In this document: piece by piece, positions 24,501-35,480 of the stretch
Layout: each line of letters begins with the position of its first letter
How positions within the stretch are numbered: position 1 is the stretch's first letter
Origin: Harmonia axyridis
Taxonomy: Eukaryota; Arthropoda; Insecta; Coleoptera; Coccinellidae
Reading direction: 5' to 3'
Assembly: GCF_914767665.1 (NCBI RefSeq)
Contig: NC_059501.1
Location: forward strand, 20,002,501-20,066,500
Length of the DNA: 64,000 nt
Notes under the pieces: model-generated
Told to the model about the DNA's origin: nothing
Database searches by the model: none
Seen by the model: only the letters and a program-made list of their open reading frames with translations
Made by a program: the position numbers and the translations under genes

Positions 24501-24735
24501 GAAGAAAAATTTTTCTTTGATAAATATTTTTTTAAATAAATGAAGCGATTTCTAAATTGAAATTAATTTATTTGACAGAACAGTATATCCGGAATTTCAA
24601 TCGTGACAAAAAGGTAGAAATATTTGGCAGGTTAAAGTCTATACGGAAATTTTGAATGGAGGAAACATAACTTTAACTAGTGTATATGAACTAATTTACG
24701 AACCAGTTGACTTATATTCCAATATTTCTACAAGA
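21546..24735. other. Non-coding region with repeat scraps
   Basis: A CAGGGTGATTCAATAATGC motif at 23161 may be the end of another element. At 23430-23575 there is a fragment of the CTTGACTTGA-rich hAT-derived family. Frames such as 23046-23402 (-) and 23852-24118 (+) lack any known domain. No host gene was identified. Confidence 0.4.
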
Positions 24736-24808
24736 GCCCGGGTAGCTCAGTCGGTAGAGCATTGGACTTTTAATCCAAGGGTCCAGGGTTCAAGTCCCTG
24801 CTCGGGCG
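24736..24808 (+). tRNA. tRNA-Lys (anticodon TTT)
   Basis: The 73-nt sequence folds into a standard cloverleaf. The acceptor stem GCCCGGG pairs with CTCGGGC (one G-T pair). The D arm carries the A box TAGCTCAGTCGGTAGAGC. The anticodon stem TTGGA/TCCAA encloses loop CTTTTAA with TTT at 24769-24771. The T arm carries the B box GGTTCAAGTCC, and G is the discriminator. There is no intron. It decodes AAA and AAG lysine codons and looks fully functional. Confidence 0.97.
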
Positions 24809-24811
24809 AAA

Positions 24812-24817
24812 TTTTTT
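24812..24817 (+). terminator. RNA polymerase III terminator of the tRNA gene
   Basis: A run of six T begins four bases after the tRNA 3' end, which is the usual Pol III stop signal. Confidence 0.85.
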
Positions 24818-25379
24818 ATGCATTCAGCTTTCAATATCTGTTTATTTGGAAAATAGGCTTTCAACTTTATTGTTTCCATAGTAGAAATAGTAGTAGCTTT
24901 GTAGTAGTACATTCAATTAAAAATAGTGGTACCAGTTAATAATATGGATATTAGTACTTTTTGGTGAAGCAGGTAGCACATTTTGTGAGAAAGTAGTGTT
25001 TGATAAAAATTTTTGATTGAATTGAGAATTCTCTGAAAGTATTTTGTTTAGTATATTGATGTGAGAATTTTGTTTACTAATTATTGAGAATAATGAATCA
25101 AATCACTGTAAATCTTTTATTATTTCTAGATAAATGACATAATACCACAACTGTCGCAAACCCGAAATATTCGAAGATAGATATTTGATAAGAAAATTAT
25201 TCAAACATTTCAAATTTCATCATTGTATGTCATTATTTCCTAAAAAAACTTTGTCAATTGATATCAATGTCTCTTTCAGAAATTTAACTCAGCAACTATA
25301 ACTTATGTTCTTCAAAACTTTGGCAAAGAATTTGTATACTTTCTAAACCCTTTTTTGTCTTAATACCCTATTACACCTA
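24818..25379. other. Non-coding region
   Basis: AT-rich, with nothing recognised. Confidence 0.4.
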
Positions 25380-26170
25380 CGCCGAACACTTTCCAAGTGT
25401 GGTTCCAAGGACCAAGGACCTTACGTGTTCAGCCTCAGAGCGGTCGGCTCACCAAGGGTTTGGTACTCCAGGGGGGAATGCCTGTCTTTGTGGGACGCTG
25501 CCCTGCACTAAGGAATTTGGGATAGAGCAGAAGCAATTCGTTTCTGGTGGTAAAGCCATCCAGTAGATGGCCTAAAAAGCGTGAGGCAACTATCCACATA
25601 TGAGCTCCCTCGTTCTGTGGTTTTCCTCATAGCTCTGATTACGGAACTTAATCTGCAGGTCTACTCCCTTCGAACTCAATCTTCCACAAGGAGACGCTTC
25701 TTTACTCTGGTCGACCCAAGGGTCTTATGACCTTTGCGAACAACACGACTAACGCAAATCCTCTTGCTTCCTTCTCGGCCTCTTGTGTCTTCTTCTTCTA
25801 GACCTGTCAATAGTTTCCACCTACCTTTGGGCCTTTGTCTGGTTGGTTCTGCACCTCTTCCTTCTCCTTGGTGTACGTAACCGGCCGGCTGCTCTGCTTC
25901 TCTCCTCGTGTTGCTCGTTCTGCTAGAATCTGTCGCTTGGAATGGTAGAGATTTGAAGATGTTTTTAGGAGAGGTTGAGTTATTGTCAAGAATGTGGTGT
26001 TGTGGGGATTGCTAAGGTATGAGGAATGTAGCAGGCTGTGATAAGCCATGCCACATTTTCTACTCAGTCTTAGTTTCACTGTCTACTTTACAGCAGACAG
26101 TTATTACAAGCCCTTCTACCAAGGCAAGGTGCTGACCTCGGGAGAGTACCTAACCTTACCTAATAAACAC
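25380..26170. other. GC-richer block of unknown identity, probably a repeat
   Basis: The composition changes sharply from the AT-rich surroundings to a balanced, CG-containing sequence (for example ACCGGCCGGCTGC, GTCGACCCAAGGG). It ends near 26160 with CTAACCTTACCTAATAAAC. The minus strand has the open stretch 25807-26079 with no recognised domain, plus many stops elsewhere. The abrupt edges suggest an inserted retroelement segment or untranslated region, perhaps oriented on the minus strand. I cannot assign a family. Confidence 0.35.
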
Positions 26171-27296
26171 AATTTTCTTCTAAAAATTAATTTACCGGCT
26201 CAGTGGATCCACTAATTATACGTAGATATTCCAGCTAAGTGGCCTCTATAGCTTTATTATCAAGAAATGCTAATTAAAAAATGTTATCATTATACCTATT
26301 TGAAAACATCAAATTTATATGCTTATTTAGCAAACTGAAAGTGGTCTTTTTCCGTACAATCGCACATACAATTTTATGGTACGCTAGTGACATTAGGTGT
26401 ACAGTGATACAGTGATTTTTCACGTTTATTTTCAGAGAAAAGGAAATCCATGAAAGCTTCAACTTTCTGGAGTCAATTTTCAATGTTGAAAAGTAGTCTG
26501 GCCTATCTCGCAATGAAAAAAAATGTAAATGATTATAACAAATCAAAAATTCTCGAATTTCTCCAATGAGAAAGTGTTTGTTACACACCAAAAAAGTATT
26601 AATTAAAATTAAATTCATATTTGAAGCATCAGACGGTCAGTCTGATCAAGATATTAAGAGAAGTAATTTAAGTATTTGGCATATTCGGTGCCTGTCGAAG
26701 AGATGACTTGATTCATCTAATTCTGGAAGACGTAGAAGATAACGACCGTTTTTTGAGAGTATTTTTTCGAGATGGCAAATATCATAAATCAAGAAGTTTC
26801 AAAATTAGAAAGGATGGATGTTAATTTGATCCATGAATTTTTTATCGTAAATATATTAATCTAAGACCTACACAACTGAATATGAGTAGAAAGAGTTTAT
26901 TTATTACATATCGTAATGGTAATTTTTGCTCAACATGAAGGGTCATACAAGGAGTGTTACAGTTGAGCAGATTGTTCAATATCTTGAAAATCCAGAAAAT
27001 AATTCTGGATACGGCCTGAGATGATCTTCAGCATCTATTACGTCGAGGGCAGAAGAGATTTGCTTACTTTAAAAAGGCATGGAGGTTGGCGTTAGCTGAA
27101 GGCTCCAAATGAAGTATTGGTAAACAGAAATATTGGCATTTCTCGTGAATTGCTATTCAAGAACAGTAAAACGTCAACATCAGAATATCAATGCAGTGAG
27201 GTGAAAAAAAAAACTGAATACTTCTACTACTATAGTAGCACCATCGACTTCATGTACTACTTTTATCGAAAATGATGCAGCTGCTGTAGTATTATC
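26171..27296. other. Non-coding region
   Basis: A plus-strand segment near 26935-27010 (HTRSVTVEQIVQYLENPENN) has the feel of a transposon protein fragment but is too short to assign. Otherwise nothing was recognised. Confidence 0.35.
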
Positions 27297-27298
27297 TA

Positions 27299-28237
27299 AC
27301 AGGTGTTTTTTTTCGAGGTATATAACTTTAAGTTGACATTACTGTTCAAGATGGCCACCGATTTAACAGCTGTCAAGTGATTTATTCTCAGTTTGGTTTG
27401 GCAATTCATCTTGAATAGACACACGCCTGAACAACGCTTGCAAATAGTGAAATTTTATTTCGAAAATAATGGTTCTGTGCGGAATACGTATCGCGCACTA
27501 CGTCCATTTATTTTGTTTAGCGATGAAGCACAATTCTGGTTGAATGGCTACGTCAACAAACAGAACTGCCGCATTTGGATTGAAGCTAATCCTCAAGTGT
27601 ATGTCGAAACACCGTTACATCCAGAAAAACTGACTGTTTGGTGCGCTTTATGGACTGGTGGAATCATTGGTCCGTACTTCTTCAAAAACGATGATGGCCA
27701 GAACGTTACAGTAAATGGTGATCGGTATAGAGCCATGATTACTAACTTTTTCATTCCTGAATTGAACAACCATGATGTCCAGGATCTGTGGTTCCAACAA
27801 GACGGCGCAACATGTCACACAGCTGGTGCCACAATAGATTTATTGAAAGACACGTTTGGTGACCGCCTAATTTCACGTTTTGGACCTGTGAATTGGCCTC
27901 CAAGATCTTGTGATTTAACACCGCTAGACTACTTTCTGTGATGCTATGTAAAGCCATTGGTCTATGCGGATAAGCTACAAACCCTTGAACATTTGGAAGA
28001 CAACATTCCCTGTATTATTGCCGATATACGGCCACAAATGTTGGAAAAAGTCATCGAGAATTGAACGTCCAGATTGGACTACATCCGAGCCAGCCGTGGC
28101 AGTCATATGCCAGAAATCATATTTAAAATGTCATGCTACAAGATTATCTTGCGGATAAATAAAATTCATGTCAATCGAATAATCCATCGTTGTATTATTG
28201 CAATTTAAAGCTCTATAGCTCTAAAAAAAATACCCTT
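27299..28237 (+). mobile_element. Tc1/mariner element, copy C, internally deleted
   Basis: A TA at 27297-27298 precedes ACAGGTGTTTTTTTTCGAGG. The right end ACCCTT at about 28232-28237 is followed by TA. Length (about 939 bp), terminal repeats and internal deletion junction match copies A and B. Confidence 0.86.
27411..28133 (+). pseudogene. Tc1/mariner transposase remnant (copy C)
   Basis: The start codon has become TTG at 27411. From there the frame is open through TPEQRLQIVKFYFENNGSV and the junction ALRPFILFSDEAQFWLNG to a TGA at about 27939, where copies A and B have the Trp of WGY. A second TGA replaces the Trp of ENWTSR, and the normal stop codon has changed to TCA. A three-base insertion gives MITNFF. 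All three catalytic Asp codons are still present. It is non-functional. Confidence 0.85.
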
Positions 28238-28460
28238 TATTTACAATGCCAATTATACCATTGATATTTCAATTGACAAAAATTAAAAATATGTCTTTGA
28301 AAATGAATGATTCTTTATAATTTGTGGTTTTCAGGAAGATATAATGAAAAATATTGTTGATTACACGTCCATAAATGCTTTTTCCTGAATTGCATGACTT
28401 GTCCCGCACTAACGGAAAAAACCTATTTTCTAGACTCCTCTTGTTGGAGAGCCAAAATAG
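28238..28460. other. Short non-coding stretch
   Basis: AT-rich, with nothing recognised. Confidence 0.35.
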
Positions 28461-28757
28461 TTGACAAATAGTTATCCAATCAAGGTTACGAAAAAACAGC
28501 AAACAATTCTTAAAGAGGAGAAGAAACCGGAGAAATTTCGTCAGAATCCTGAAAGGAATTGCACCAACAAAGCGCGGGTACCGCAGTCGAAAGAGATAAT
28601 CTTCTGTGCACCTGTTAATTTCAATGAAAAAATATCGAGTTCCGGTTCTGGACGTAAGAACCGTGGACCGTTCTTCGCATTTCATGCAGTCCTCTTCATT
28701 TCGATCGTCACAACTCAATTCGCCGTGGTACTTGCTGGAACTGCCGGGAGTCAGTAA
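28461..28757 (+). other. Candidate unassigned coding exon or leader region
   Basis: A 98-residue plus-strand open stretch in DNA richer in GC than its surroundings. It has a basic first part and a hydrophobic segment near its end (FFAFHAVLFISIVTTQFAVV), followed by a possible donor (GTAAAG at 28754). This could be a signal-anchor exon. However, its phase (two leftover bases) does not join in frame to the first Stubble-like exon, and a 171-residue opposite-strand frame covers the same DNA. Neither shows a known domain. Treat it as a hypothesis only. Confidence 0.2.
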
Positions 28758-29307
28758 AGTTGTGTTTGAAAAATAATCGATCATGGGTCGGTTAACTGCT
28801 CGTGTATAGTTACCGTAAAACCTGTCATTGGTCCTTCAGTGTGCGAACTTAAGGTACTCGTTATTATGTGGTATGTATTTTCGTTGGTTATCAAATTTCT
28901 TATTAAGCGTCCTTGTTTCGGTTCATTCCAATACTAAGACTTTAGGATCGCTCGAGATTACATTTTTTTCAACCCTTTTGATATTGTGTGCAATCCAAAA
29001 CTCGAATTGTCTACTGAAATAGTGCATTTATTCTCTTGGGTCGAATATATGACCCACAATTTCAAAGGCTTCAAATCACAAATAAAATTCTCTGAAAATT
29101 GACGACATGAACAAATAATTCAAGTGTTAAAGAATTTAATTTAATTTAACGCCAACGTTCTAACTCCAATAGTTTCGGAGTTTTCGAAAAGACTATCCTT
29201 ATTTTGAAGCAAATAACTCCGGTTTCAAATCGTTCATTATAAGATTTTTTCTATATTCATGCAAAAAGCAAAACTTTATTGAACTATATTTAGTGGAAAA
29301 AGAAGTT

Positions 29308-29331
29308 CTTTATTGCACTAGTGCAATAAAG
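29308..29331. repeat. 24-nt perfect palindrome
   Basis: CTTTATTGCACTAGTGCAAT and its last four bases form an exact inverted repeat centred on ACTAGT. Confidence 0.9.
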
Positions 29332-30082
29332 TTTTTATTGCACTCATCTGTCATTCTACTTCAACGTGCTGTCATCATGACAAACAAATATTTCAGCCTG
29401 AAGGAAATAACGTTGTACAGTTTACAAGTACTAGTACGTTTACAGCAATAACAAATCAAGAAGTGGATTTAAAAAGTACTTCACGACGAAATATTCATAT
29501 TGAAAATTGCACCAATTGTTCATTCACTTTCAACATTGAGGGTAAAAATAAAGTTTGAGTTAAATTGTTCGTAACGTATTAGTTCCTGTTTCAATGCAAA
29601 TCGATATTAATAATAAAGTATTCAAGTTGCGCTTTTCATTTTCCTACACCTAGTGCCGCACCTCAATAAATCATTTTTTGCTTTTTGCATGAACGAAGAA
29701 AAAATGTTGTATGCAACTCGTGCAAAAAAACATTCACTTCTTGCACTTGTTGCATAAATAACAATTTTAACCCTTTTGATATTGTGTGGCATCCAAAAAT
29801 CGAATTGTCTACTGAAATAGTGCATTTATTCTCTTAGATCGAAAATATGATCAACAATTTTAAAAATAAAATTCATTCGTATCGGTTCATTCTAATACTA
29901 AGACTTTAGGATCGCTCAAGATGAAATCTTTTTTAACCCTTTTGATATTGTGTGGAATCCAGAACTTGAATTGTCTACTAAAATAGTGTATTTATTCTCT
30001 TAGATCGAAGATACGATCCACATTTTCAAAGGCTTCAAATCAAAAATGAAATTCTTTGAAATTGACGACATTATAGTTATTT

Positions 30083-30203
30083 ATAATACAAGTGCAGAAG
30101 GCATTGATATTCTTCCACGAGTTCAAAATTCAAAAACGAGCCACGAAGTGGCGAGTTTTGGAATGAACGAGTGGTAGAATGAGCCTTCTGTACGAGTATT
30201 ATA
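30083..30203. mobile_element. Foldback MITE, solo copy of the satellite module
   Basis: The ends TATAATACAAGTGCAGAAGG and CCTTCTGTACGAGTATTATA are inverted repeats. A second palindrome (AACGAGCCACGAAGTGGCGAG) lies in the middle. Its reverse complement matches the first about 105 bp of each 317-bp unit at 16278-17548. It has no coding capacity. A more diverged relative is at 61335-61410. Confidence 0.8.
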
Positions 30204-30639
30204 CATTATTTTTTCTAATTCATTGCATTTTCATTGAAATTAATGAAATATTTCCATAAATATAATTTAGTGATTTTTGCATTGAAAAATGTTGGTTGGC
30301 AGAACTGATTTCTTCAAGGCAATTTGATGAATTGACAGATAAAGCCGTAGCGGAAAGTTCGGAGTGCCAACATAGAATAATAAAATATAACCATGAAAAC
30401 TGTGCGTTTCTGATATATTCTCGCACGATTTTGTTCTACAAGATGTGGAAGAGTGAACGGAATAACCACAGAATTAGAGAAACAAATAATTCAAACTATT
30501 CCTTACTTCAGTGTAACCGAATTTAATTTAATTTCACTACAACATTCTAGATCTAATAGTTTTGGAGTGTTCGAAAACATTATCCTAATTTTGAAGCAAG
30601 TAACTCGTTTTAAATCGCTATAGGTACTAGTGTTCATGA

Positions 30640-31250
30640 AAAGATATTTATATTGTCAATCATTTGAGATATACAGGGTATTAGTGAAGAAGTGCGACAA
30701 ACTTCAGGGATTGATTCTGCATAAAAACATAATGACAATATGCTATATGATTTCTGTTCGCATATTATCTCGTATTTCAAGATACAGGGTGCATGTTAAA
30801 GTCTTAGAACTGACTATTTTTATTACTCTGAAACCGGTCGAGATATTCGGATGAAATTTGGTGTATTTCAAGAGGTAGTTATTGCGCTTTTATTGACATA
30901 CTTACAATAATTAAGAATTTTATGTTCATCATTTGCGATCTTTTTTTTTGGAAGGAAAAATGGTACGCCACTGAGATATTTCAAGCTTAGAATTATTTTT
31001 GAATTTCCGTTCTATTTGTGACAAAAAATTTCTCATGTCTTTTTTCGTATGGGACGCCATTTTTGCAATATTCGTTACAATAATTTCCGAAATTTGTACC
31101 GTATGGTCTCAAATGAAAAAGGTCCACTTACTGATGACGAATTCGAGGTCAAATTCAAGTATATCCGTTCTTCCGACCGTCCGGTCTTTAAAAATATCCC
31201 TCTAGTACAAAAAGGCCATAGGAATTTGAAATTTTCAGGTTAGGGACGGA
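30640..31250. other. Non-coding repeat-like region with CAGGGT motifs
   Basis: Contains ATACAGGGTATTAGTG near 30672 and ATACAGGGTGCATG near 30781. The block GGTACGCCACTGAGATATTT at 30961-30980 recurs at 62551-62570 with similar following sequence, so it is a dispersed repeat. Small open frames at 30999-31243 are not recognisable. Confidence 0.5.
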
Positions 31251-31526
31251 TCTCAGGTGTCAAGTTTGATTTCTTTGATGAACATAAGAATATCTAAAAA
31301 TAATCATCAAATATTTTCGTGACCATTAAACAATCTGGGTTGACATTTTGAGTGTGGATATAAAATAATATTTTGAAGTTTCGTGCGAAATTCTAAGATC
31401 AACATCCATCAGAATTAGCTATAGAAAATACAAGAAGGAATGCCAAAAAATGTTCAATATTACCGTGATAATAGATTCGATTGGGTTGGGATTTTGAGTG
31501 TATACCATAAAGATTAACCATTTCGA

Positions 31527-31608
31527 AGAGAGATTCACGGCTTGACTTGATATTCAAGCTACTTGACTTGAGCTTGATTTGAAATCAACTCAAGTTCAAA
31601 TCAATAAA
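31527..31608. mobile_element. hAT-derived element fragment
   Basis: AGAGATTCACGGCTTGACTT at the left is a near match to the family terminus, followed by CTTGACTTGAGCTTGATTTG subterminal repeats. The other end is not recognisable. Confidence 0.5.
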
Positions 31609-31779
31609 TATCAAGACAGGCGGAATCCTTAATTTCAAGATCCCTGCAAGTTTTCCGGTTGATAGCGTCACCACAACTATCGAGAATTTAATAGAATTTG
31701 GAGCAAAACTACTATCTCACTGACAACAGAACCAAAGTACTTAAAATTTTCGTTTAAATAAAAATGGCGAGCTTACTGC

Positions 31780-32043
31780 TTGGAATTCACAGCTTGACTT
31801 GATGTTCAAGCTACTCGGCCAAAGATCAAGCTCAAATAGCTTGAGCTCGACTTGAAATCAACTCAAGTTCAAGTCAATGAGTAGTTTTTCGATGTTAAAT
31901 CAAGTACTTAATAAATACTTCACTTGACATTGAAATACTACTACTTGACTTGAACTTGAGTTGCTTTCAAGTCAAGCTCAAAGCTAATTGAGCTTGAGCT
32001 TAAGCCAACTAGTTCGAATATCAAGCCAAGCCGTGAATCCCTA
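31780..32043. mobile_element. hAT-derived MITE with perfect 8-bp TSD
   Basis: The element begins TTGGAATTCACAGCTTGACT and ends AAGCCGTGAATCCCTA. It is flanked on both sides by CTTACTGC (31772-31779 and 32044-32051), the 8-bp duplication expected for hAT transposition. The 264 bp between are dense in CTTGACTTGA-type subterminal repeats in both orientations and encode nothing. Confidence 0.88.
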
Positions 32044-32051
32044 CTTACTGC

Positions 32052-34950
32052 ACAATTTTGTATTAATAGAATCATCAGAACCATAGAAAAATCGAGCAGA
32101 ATATCGAAAAAATATAAAGAGCACTGACGAGAAGAATGTATACGCCAATTGAACCCTTGGAGACCACATTTACCTGTATACAGTTTTCTGGCACAATCAG
32201 CGTATGAATGAACGATTGCTCAAAATTTCCCGATTTCAGGTACGTGCGTTTTTTTTTTTAGATATATTTGATAGATGTATGCAAAAAGTGTGAGAGATTT
32301 GATCGAAAGAATGATTTTTATGGTATTATACCTAAGCATTAACTGTGGCAGAAAGAGAAAGGGCTTAGTGTTGAAAGAATTTATTACTCAATTCGTCAAG
32401 TTTTCTCTTTGCAGGAATCATTCTCCTATAAACAAAGTTTATATGCTTTGTCGAATCTTCATCTTCAATATGATGAGATCACGAGAAAAACGAACTTGAA
32501 CTGATTTTCGCCTCTTCGTCTCTAAATTATTTGAATTTTTATCGGTGGATTACTGTGTCAGTCTAGTATAAATTTCTAGAATTTTTTCATAGGATTTCAA
32601 GATTCGACGTATTCCAGATGGTGTTGATTCCTTTCAAATTACACAAACTGAAGTTCTGCATAGTTTTTTAATATCATCTTCGGTTTCATATTTTTCAATT
32701 TTTAATGTACAACAATTATTGTTATAACTGTTATAACAGATTTCCTATCTACAATAACAATTTCGGGTTTAACAGATGCAATAAGATCAATAATTCTTTC
32801 CAATTGCCTTTGAACATATTTGCTTTCAATAAAGTAATAAACGATGTTGAAACAGATGAAACCAATTTATATATTGACCACTGATGATTATCCCAATTTT
32901 CACGAAAGTAGGTATGACAAGAGGAAAGAGAAACTATTCAACGTGTGAGAAAATAGCGAATTAAATCAATTACTAGAATCAGAGAAACCGGAATGATACA
33001 TATATATGGTTGTGTTCAGAATTTATATATAGAAATTTGCAGCAATATGTCAAAGAATTCCAACATTTGTATACTGTAGAAATTTCCTACTGTTATGAGG
33101 AAGAATGTTGACAGGATTGAAATTATGCGAATAACTATTCAGCTATGGTTCCATTTCATAGTGATTAATAGTTCGATAAGCACATGGTATTTGTAGCATG
33201 AAAACACTCTTTATTGATCCCACTTTCAGAACTTGAAACAACAAGAATGAAGTCAATTTTTAGTAAACTACTTCACTAATGTTTCACTTTATCAATATTT
33301 AAACATAGCTGTGATTCAATTATGTTGTACTAATATATTCTTTTGTCACTTGCTCTGCTATGATGAAAAAACAATATTCAAAAAAAGTTAACGAATATAT
33401 GATCCGGAGATCAATTATATATTCTCATATAGATATAGCCCTTCCGCTAAGAATCCAGGTATGTAGGTATACAAAATCACAGCCTAAACGGGACCATAAT
33501 AATAATAATAATAATAAATAAAAAAAGAGAAGATACATTATCTGCAGAAATTATAAAAATAAAACCGCGTAAGTATAAACTTGTCTGCGGTAATCTGGAG
33601 CAAAAATGACAATAATAAGACCCCCCTCGAAATCGTCTCGAAGCTCCAGAAAACTTCCAAACCTTCGATTTTCCTCGCGGTTTTCGAATATACGGGGTAT
33701 TGCGGATTATTTTGACATTCAAGTCTCATTCCTCTGTGGGCAATTTGAAAGTACCACGACGAAAAATCTACTGTGGGTCACAATCTCATATTTGATTAGT
33801 TATTATCTCTATACTTGAGATTTGATGTTTTCTTCAATGATAGAAATTTTGATACTCTTCCTTTCAACCATTTTTGTCATAATGAAAAGTTATTTGCATC
33901 AAATATTTTCATGTGGGCACGGGCGGCCAAATGGTAGGTCCTAGGAAAAAAGTCAGATGGAGTAACCCTCCTAGAATCAAACGAGTATACCTAGAAATTT
34001 TTTTTTCTTGACGGATACCCAGTGAGGGATCTACCGACATAGTAACGGGGTCCAAGGGGCGGAACTCCTTCGTCGAGTTCTCTGTAATATATTTGATTAT
34101 CTGAGCTCCAATATATTTTGGTACTTCCTTATTATGTCCCTTCTTTTTATTCTACGTCAGAACAGATCATCTATTATTTTACTGATGTGCATTCCATCCA
34201 AATCAATTAGCATATAAACCTGATGACCCTATAGTGTCTATAGTAGTGAAACAGAATTCCTCCACCTCAAAGATAACAAAAATAAAATACTCTAATTGAT
34301 TACAAATGTTTTAAATTATATGTATTATCTTCTGCAGTAGAATATAAGCTTCAAAAGTGCATAATATCTATTTCTAGCAAATATCTGCGGATTACATACA
34401 AAGTACTGCTAGAGTCATGCAATAACAATTAATTAATCACTAATTTATTCATTCATCCAACATTTTCTTGAATGTATGCAGATGGAAAGCCACTTAGAGC
34501 TTCAACGATTGGTTTATTTGTTTTTGGACGATTTGTTCTGACAGAAGAACTTGTGTACTTGTGATGATTATCATAAACAGTTACAACATTCATCCAGCAG
34601 ATTTGCATAATGATATTTCATCCATTTCAAGGAATTATTATTGAACCTTTACGTATATTCATTTCATCACTAAAAGAAAGAAGGGTCTATTTTCATCCGA
34701 CTGAAATTATTTCTTCTGGAGAGCAGATACAATTATTTTTCACATCAAGTTTTAGGCGTAGTACCAAGAAATCCATTATTCTCCTAATAGATAACTTTAG
34801 TTATATGTATCTCAGATTATATTTTATTGTTTTAAGAAATATGAGATATTGTACTACAAAAACTTTTCTGACAGTTTTGTGATTGGTAGACTCATTTTAT
34901 TCGAATTTCCATCTGCTAATCGCTTCTGTTTAGCAACAAGATTGACTTAT
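32052..34950. other. Non-coding region
   Basis: Contains an AAT microsatellite at about 33497-33518. A somewhat GC-richer patch at 33910-34085 (GGGCACGGGCGGCC, GGGGTCCAAGGGGCGG) may be a retroelement scrap. No gene was identified; open frames such as 34610-34882 have no domain. Confidence 0.4.
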
Positions 34951-34954
34951 TCTT

Positions 34955-35480
34955 GAAGCAGTTGGTGACTGGTGATGAAAAGTGTATCATTTACGACAAC
35001 GACAATCGAAAATGGTCGTGGTCCAGGCGGTGAGGAGGTGGAAACGGTGGCAAAGCTTGGATTGATTGCCAGAAAGATTTTACTATGTGTTTGGTGGGAT
35101 CTACTATGAGCTGCTCTCCTACGGCATAACTGTTTATTCGGAACTATACTGTCAAAAATTGGAACGTCTGAACGCCAGGCCACACATCCATATTGGGTCA
35201 TGAGAAAATCTAGGAGCTTGATGGTTGGGAGAAACTTATGCATCCTCGTTATGGTCCGGACCTGCCACCAAGTGATTACCATCTGCTCATGTCCATGGCG
35301 AACAATTATGCTGGTGAAAAATTCACTTCATCAGAGGATTGTGAAAATCGACTGTCGCAATTTATTGCCAATAGGGACAAGGGCATATGAAACAGGCATA
35401 ATGATATTACCTTCAAAATGGCAAAAAGTTTCATGCAATGATAATGGATTTATTTTTACTTTATATTATATTTTCAATGA
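34955..35480 (+). pseudogene. Mariner transposase remnant (catalytic domain)
   Basis: Plus-strand frames encode VTGDEKCIIYDNDNRKWSW (first Asp region), a CLVGSTM-like stretch where mariners have VWWDWKG, ELYCQKLERL-like residues, and MHPRYGPDLPPSDYHLLMSM (third Asp, consensus PPYSPDLAPSDY). GEKFTSSEDCENRLSQFIAN and LPSKWQK follow. The segment with the second Asp is largely lost and stops are frequent. These motifs match classic mariner (DD34D) elements rather than copies A-C. Confidence 0.75.

Larger units (their letters stand above)
28917..30630. repeat. Imperfect direct duplication of a non-coding cassette
   Basis: Segment A (28917-29105, from TTCGGTTCATTCCAATACTA to ATTGACGAC) recurs as C (29882-30073) and partly as B (29767-29860). 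The segment after A (29140-29250, TTTCGGAGTTTTCGAAAAGA) recurs at 30525-30630. The second copy is split by the foldback element at 30083-30203 and about 320 bp more. Open frames here are not coding. Confidence 0.75.

Noticed and set aside
24652..24939. 95-residue plus-strand frame over the tRNA
   Set aside because: It reads straight through the tRNA-Lys gene, whose cloverleaf fully explains the conserved sequence.
26935..27290. Possible piggyBac-like fragment (VTVEQIVQYLENPENN)
   Set aside because: The match rests on one short stretch followed by stops; no second motif supports a family.
28269..28784. 171-residue minus-strand open frame
   Set aside because: No domain, AT-driven composition (Phe/Leu/Ile/Asn-rich), and it overlaps a more plausible but still weak plus-strand candidate.
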